Assembly: GCF_025772985.1 (NCBI RefSeq)
Contig: NZ_JAKMTB010000004.1
Span: forward strand, 1 to 64,000
Direction: 5' to 3'
Length of the DNA stretch: 64,000 nucleotides
Source of the DNA: Campylobacter sp. CNRCH_2014_0184h
Lineage (GTDB): Bacteria; Campylobacterota; Campylobacteria; Campylobacterales; Campylobacteraceae
The position numbers were made by a program, and so were the translations under genes. The notes beneath the pieces are model-generated. The model had not been told where the DNA came from. It searched no databases and saw nothing but the letters and a program-made list of their open reading frames with translations. Position 1 is the first letter of the stretch; the number at the start of each line of letters is the position of its first letter. Below are positions 61,601 to 64,000 of the stretch, piece after piece.

Positions 61601-61762
61601 TTGTCTTTTTGGTGCATCTTTTTTAAAGGTAATGCTATCTACTTTATATAAAGCCACATCGCTTATATCTAGTTCATCTGTTTTAAGTGTGGTGATATTT
61701 GTTTTATGATTTAAATATAAATTATTTGTATGAAGTGTAATGGTTTCTATGGTCTTTTTCAT
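58604..61762 (-). CDS. HerA/FtsK-type (DUF87) ATPase with Ser/Thr-rich repeat region
   Basis: 1052 residues. Residues 1-215 form a domain with no recognised family. About 217-390 is a Ser/Thr/Gly/Asn-rich tandem repeat (E-S-K-T-T-G-T-N). The ATPase follows: Walker A FITGVTGSGKTTTCQ near 565, PFRLNPFEFFPHE near 620, and Walker B HILLIEEAHRLL near 803. A HerA-like end LANTMALEDEQAEF-type segment lies near 890 and a helical tail after it. HerA proteins are hexameric pumps for DNA or protein. The start overlaps the 158-residue gene by 4 bp. It could serve export, DNA transfer or defence; the sequence does not decide. Confidence 0.9.
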   Translation of the reverse strand: MKKTIETITLHTNNLYLNHKTNITTLKTDELDISDVALYKVDSITFKKDAPKRQALENVLSTLRIEGVNFIYLILGNDEGIEFYYGISRDYSKSSPSLNIQEIGEFLLCPSIKGNFRGSKVEVVTGESKRKLLDKITNNQYQSIIEGVPGILENKDEFQGVDRLADTMGINSEFGFMIIASLVDDKTIADIEKNIFDIYDMLSPMAKQSKQESQSKNFGTNESKTTGTNESKSIGTSESKTTGTNESKSIGTNESTNTGTNEGESRSEAINSGESKQSGTSESKTFGTSSGSSDNGSSYSTNKGSSESKSTTTNSNITITGGKSQTISKNIGNSESKTTGTNESKTTGTNESKTFGTSEGTTTGTNESKTTGTSEGTTESTTTTTESTNKQMQDWVKYIDEILLPRIDYGKGKGLFTSSMFCFANSKAVLQKLENTIISLFSGESGNKLPLRAFLLDNGKRLHAFRNLQLPKIQMNQDDEKISSLFSQSSHSLGNLISSKELSLIADLPKKEVVGLELNEEVEFGLNYKQFSQENSLVLGKLIQSGNITNKEVSINKFELDKHIFITGVTGSGKTTTCQNILINSNKPFLVIEPAKTEYRILKNIYDDLLIFTLGNDTLSPFRLNPFEFFPHESITSRVDMIKASIEAAFDMEAAIPQIIESAIYECYKDKGWNISTNKNEIYEESAFDEGVYSFPTLQDLIEKIEDVVKTQGFDERLKNDYIGSIKARLNGLLVGSKGFMLNTKRSIDFRKLLDKKVVFELEEIRNGNEKSLVMGFILTNFVEAIKANFKTSQNKHGLKHILLIEEAHRLLSKYEAGDSLNKKQGVEVFTDMLAEIRKYGECLMIADQIPNKLTPEVLKNTNTKIVHRIFAADDKKAIANTMALEDEQAEFLSKLDIGTAIVFSGGFSKAVAVKINQSSNTTSNELINEEIIQRNIYNFYAKNYKDGVILGSAWLENADAKMIENLLNLQRRNIMKALKDHYDKKQKIAPKILENLKPIAQIFDLTFLARFFILENNLDENKLDIAYDFLYKYLNNSIENKDVEHFKNNLF
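60590..61115. repeat. tandem 24-bp repeats coding the Ser/Thr-rich linker
   Basis: The ATPase gene carries many imperfect copies of a 24-bp unit encoding G-T-N-E-S-K-T-T and variants (G-T-S-E-S-K, S-I-G-T, T-F-G-T). They come in two blocks separated by a less regular stretch (SSGSSDNGSSYSTNKGSSES). Adjacent copies on the plus strand share TTTACTTTCATTAGTACC exactly in many places. Such repeats can gain or lose units by slippage in frame. Confidence 0.85.
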
Positions 61763-62235
61763 TTGCTTTTCCTTTCTTTTGCTTCTTTTTCCATTAGCTC
61801 TCTAAAATATTTTTGTGCTTTTGTTTCTTGTTTTAAAGCCCCTTCTATACAAACATCTTTTGAAACTTTATCTTGCAAAGAAACATTAGTATAAAATGAA
61901 TTTTGTGTATGCGTTTCTTGTTTATTGATAAGCTTAGAATGTGGTATGTATTTATTTAGTACCTTTTTTACTATGCTTATATTCCATATAGTATCTTCTA
62001 AATTTTCAACAAAAAAAGAATGATTAAAAATCAACTCATTTTTTTTATTCCATACAAAACATAGATCAAGTTCATCATCTTTGATATATTCAACCGTCTT
62101 TTTCCACCAAATCCAAAAATCCTCATCTATGGTAAAAAAAACTTCACCTTCTTTTTTTATAGGTTCTATGTTTTCGTTTCTATATCTAAACACTGCTATT
62201 TTTTCATTGTTTATCAAAAATAAATTTCTAATCAT
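61759..62235 (-). CDS. hypothetical protein, 158 residues
   Basis: Not recognised. No signal or membrane span. It has strand-like segments (IAVFRYRNENIEPIKKEGEV, ELDLCFVWNKKNELIFNHSF) with a Trp-rich motif DEDFWIWWKK between. A linker rich in Asn, Thr and Gln follows, then a charged helix (KAQKYFRELMEKEAKERK). It is coupled to the ATPase (4-bp overlap) and overlaps the 93-residue gene by 8 bp. An adaptor for the ATPase is a reasonable guess only. Confidence 0.75.
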   Translation of the reverse strand: MIRNLFLINNEKIAVFRYRNENIEPIKKEGEVFFTIDEDFWIWWKKTVEYIKDDELDLCFVWNKKNELIFNHSFFVENLEDTIWNISIVKKVLNKYIPHSKLINKQETHTQNSFYTNVSLQDKVSKDVCIEGALKQETKAQKYFRELMEKEAKERKSK

Positions 62236-62509
62236 TCTTTTCCTTGTTTTGTTTTAACTTTTCAAGTTGAGTGACAAATTTTTTAATTTGTATTTTTTTA
62301 GCTTTGCTTATTGTTTTAAGATTTGTATTAGTCGTTAAATTTTTATTAAAATCAAAAAAATCTTTTTCATTATATAGAGTATAATCTTCTTTAAAAGTGT
62401 ATGTTTGCTGGTTTAAAGGAATGCGTATTTTAGCATTCCTTTCTATGTATTCTTCTTCTTCAATATTGCTATGCAAACTAAAACCATTCCAAAAATTCCA
62501 ATTTCTCAT
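62228..62509 (-). CDS. hypothetical protein, 93 residues
   Basis: Not recognised. It begins RNWNFWNGFSLHSNIEEEEY, aromatic and acidic. A middle strand region (KIRIPLNQQTYTFKEDYTLY) and a lysine-rich helix (KAKKIQIKKFVTQLEKLKQN) follow. It lies 16 bp after the first paralogue gene and overlaps the next by 8 bp, so it belongs to the operon. Confidence 0.7.
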   Translation of the reverse strand: MRNWNFWNGFSLHSNIEEEEYIERNAKIRIPLNQQTYTFKEDYTLYNEKDFFDFNKNLTTNTNLKTISKAKKIQIKKFVTQLEKLKQNKEKND

Positions 62510-62517
62510 TTCGTCTC

Positions 62518-63047
62518 TTTTATTTTTAATCTTTTCTTACAAGTGTATTAAATTTGCTTGTAACATCATCATCACTTAAACTTGGATTAGCTTCTTTAAA
62601 ACTTTCTTTTATAAAAGCAGAAATTTCACTTTTACTTGCTCCACTTTCAAGCTTTTTATCATCTACATAATTTGCTACATCATTAACATCAATCTTTTTC
62701 TCACTTGCAGTTTTTAATAAAGAATTAACATCTGTTGCATCAAGCTTGCCTTCATCCACTTTTTTCGCAGTGAAATTCCAAAATTCAGCACTTGTTTTTA
62801 AAGAGTATTTTTCATCTAAAGCTTTTATGGTTAAACCTGAACCTAAAGCTGTATCAACGGCTTTTTGTATATCTGTTTTTTCTTCATTAAGATTAATATT
62901 TCCTGCTTTAATTTCACTCTTAAGATAATCAATATAAGCATTAATACTATCAAAATCTTCAGGTTTTTTATTGCTTTGTCTCATGGCTGCACCAAGATCT
63001 TCGACATTATCATCTTTATTAAACAATCCTGCGATTTGTCCTATTAT
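62518..63047. repeat. 530-bp direct repeat, copy A
   Basis: By reading both lines, this stretch is identical to 63225-63754 with an offset of 707. It covers the last 173 codons of the 225-residue gene, its stop and about 8 bp beyond. Similarity drops abruptly at 63048, where the coding of the N-terminal domain begins to differ. Confidence 0.9.
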
Positions 63048-63203
63048 GTTTAAAATGCTTGATAAGGTTCCAATATGAGGAAGTATAGCTCCAGCTAGCT
63101 TTCCAATTCCATCCATAATAGCCCCACCTATAGCTTTGCATGCACTACTTATTCCACTTACTATTGCACTACCTATACTACATACAGTATCCCAAAATCC
63201 CAT
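62526..63203 (-). CDS. effector-like protein A, hydrophobic N-terminus, 225 residues
   Basis: Residues 1-52 are glycine-rich and hydrophobic (GSAIVSGISSACKAIGGAIM, then KLAGAILPHIG), like membrane-active peptides or glycine-zipper segments. Residues 53-225, from IIGQIAGLFNKDDN, are acidic and helical, with short repeated patterns (KKIDVNDVANYVDDKKLESG). That part is identical to its paralogue upstream. The RBS AAAGGAGACAAA is very good. A toxin or a structural or exported protein is possible; none is shown. No Sec signal is visible. Confidence 0.8.
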   Translation of the reverse strand: MGFWDTVCSIGSAIVSGISSACKAIGGAIMDGIGKLAGAILPHIGTLSSILNIIGQIAGLFNKDDNVEDLGAAMRQSNKKPEDFDSINAYIDYLKSEIKAGNINLNEEKTDIQKAVDTALGSGLTIKALDEKYSLKTSAEFWNFTAKKVDEGKLDATDVNSLLKTASEKKIDVNDVANYVDDKKLESGASKSEISAFIKESFKEANPSLSDDDVTSKFNTLVRKD

Positions 63204-63224
63204 TTTGTCTCCTTTGTTTTGAAT

Positions 63225-63754
63225 TTTTATTTTTAATCTTTTCTTACAAGTGTATTAAATTTGCTTGTAACATCATCATCACTTAAACTTGGATTAGCTT
63301 CTTTAAAACTTTCTTTTATAAAAGCAGAAATTTCACTTTTACTTGCTCCACTTTCAAGCTTTTTATCATCTACATAATTTGCTACATCATTAACATCAAT
63401 CTTTTTCTCACTTGCAGTTTTTAATAAAGAATTAACATCTGTTGCATCAAGCTTGCCTTCATCCACTTTTTTCGCAGTGAAATTCCAAAATTCAGCACTT
63501 GTTTTTAAAGAGTATTTTTCATCTAAAGCTTTTATGGTTAAACCTGAACCTAAAGCTGTATCAACGGCTTTTTGTATATCTGTTTTTTCTTCATTAAGAT
63601 TAATATTTCCTGCTTTAATTTCACTCTTAAGATAATCAATATAAGCATTAATACTATCAAAATCTTCAGGTTTTTTATTGCTTTGTCTCATGGCTGCACC
63701 AAGATCTTCGACATTATCATCTTTATTAAACAATCCTGCGATTTGTCCTATTAT
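63225..63754. repeat. 530-bp direct repeat, copy B
   Basis: Identical to 62518-63047. It codes the common C-terminal 173 residues of protein B. The left edge has a few matching T bases, and the right edge ends at the diverged N-terminal coding region. Confidence 0.9.
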
Positions 63755-63913
63755 ACTTATGATGATTGATGCGGTTTTTAAGTGCGGATATTTATCGCCT
63801 AAAAATTTTTCAGCAAGAGCTAAAATAGATCCACTAATTACGCAAGCACTATTTACAATGTTTGCAAATTCACTAATGCGTTGGCGCATGTCAATAATTT
63901 TTGCTTGTTCCAT
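63233..63913 (-). CDS. effector-like protein B, paralogue, 226 residues
   Basis: Residues 1-53 (beginning MEQAKIIDMRQRISEF, then NSACVISGSILALAEKFLGD and KYPHLKTASIIISIIGQ) align loosely with protein A. Shared points are S-A-C, a Gly, P-H, T and I-I-G-Q, with a one-residue indel. Residues 54-226 are identical to A at the DNA level. It lies 29 bp before protein A, and the edge gene ends 8 bp before its start. Confidence 0.8.
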   Translation of the reverse strand: MEQAKIIDMRQRISEFANIVNSACVISGSILALAEKFLGDKYPHLKTASIIISIIGQIAGLFNKDDNVEDLGAAMRQSNKKPEDFDSINAYIDYLKSEIKAGNINLNEEKTDIQKAVDTALGSGLTIKALDEKYSLKTSAEFWNFTAKKVDEGKLDATDVNSLLKTASEKKIDVNDVANYVDDKKLESGASKSEISAFIKESFKEANPSLSDDDVTSKFNTLVRKD

Positions 63914-63921
63914 TTTATCTC

Positions 63922-64000
63922 TTATTTTAATTTCGTTTCATCAAATTCTTTTATAGATTTTCCCTCTTTACAAACACAATGTTTTATAGTGTCAGGGCCT
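63922..64000 (-). CDS. partial gene at the right edge (C-terminal 25 residues)
   Basis: The frame is open to the window end and closes at the TAA at 63922-63924. The visible tail is G-P-D-T-I-K-H-C-V-C-K-E-G-K-S then I-K-E-F-D-E-T-K-L-K. A short C-x-C and basic residues are present; nothing more can be said. Its stop is 8 bp before protein B, so it is probably the next upstream gene of the same operon. Confidence 0.6.
   Translation of the reverse strand, partial: GPDTIKHCVCKEGKSIKEFDETKLK

Noticed and set aside
62865-63769. Plus-strand frames inside the duplicated genes
   Set aside because: They appear twice only because the DNA is duplicated; they have no ribosome binding sites and oppose genes with good starts.

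Overview
The window comes from the chromosome of a low-GC Campylobacter, most likely a member of the C. lari group. The evidence is the cmeR-cmeABC multidrug efflux locus, a Campylobacter-type MOMP fragment, ThyX, RNase J, a HemJ-lspA-glmM run, the dnaA-dnaN-gyrB origin region, and gene orders I recall from C. jejuni 11168 (Cj0363-Cj0377, Cj0022-Cj0024, Cj0204-Cj0208, Cj1709-Cj1713). The species is inferred, not shown.

Layout. 1-6.9 kb (mostly minus): PepSY-like protein, AAA ATPase, lipoprotein, YajQ, D-2-hydroxyacid dehydrogenase, glutathionylspermidine-synthase-like ATP-grasp enzyme, UPF0323 lipoprotein, LysE exporter, rpsU. 7.1-14.8 kb (plus): ccoG, cmeR, cmeABC. 14.8-21.2 kb: a truncated MOMP remnant, a HemN/HemW-like radical SAM enzyme, hemJ-lspA-glmM (minus), a DUF945-like protein and rarA. 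21.2-23.6 kb: tRNA-Val(GAC), a frameshifted integrase N-terminus and a DUF262/DUF1524 restriction-like protein, which together look like the remains of a tRNA-integrated element. 23.6-31.9 kb: a DUF305 protein, an unknown protein, ruvC, oriC with DnaA boxes on both sides of dnaA, dnaN, gyrB, adenosine deaminase, queF. 31.9-42.5 kb: an outer membrane protein, PhnA-like, thyX, pyrG, recJ, a lytic transglycosylase, prfA, rpsT, an RsuA-family pseudouridine synthase, rnj, rsmA. 42.6-56.4 kb: phosphorylase-like, rlmN, a 36-residue membrane protein, a radical SAM protein, RluA, purB, nrdA, an OPT transporter, uppP, thrS, infC and an orphan adenine methyltransferase (CtsM-like).

56.4-64 kb (all minus) is the accessory region and the best candidate for an undescribed system. 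A WYL regulator is followed by four small proteins (helical, membrane, zinc ribbon, membrane-anchored). Upstream of them lies a tight operon: an edge gene, two paralogous proteins with hydrophobic N-termini and identical C-terminal 173 residues, two small unknown proteins, and a 1052-residue HerA/FtsK-type ATPase with a long Ser/Thr/Gly-rich octapeptide repeat region. Two of the small genes share a near-identical promoter carrying a GACA-N5-TGTC palindrome. A working inference is that the ATPase, the two small adaptor-like proteins and the duplicated effector-like proteins form one machine (export, membrane attack or defence). Nothing in the sequence fixes which.

I saw no rRNA genes, CRISPR arrays, intact insertion sequences or long poly-G tracts.
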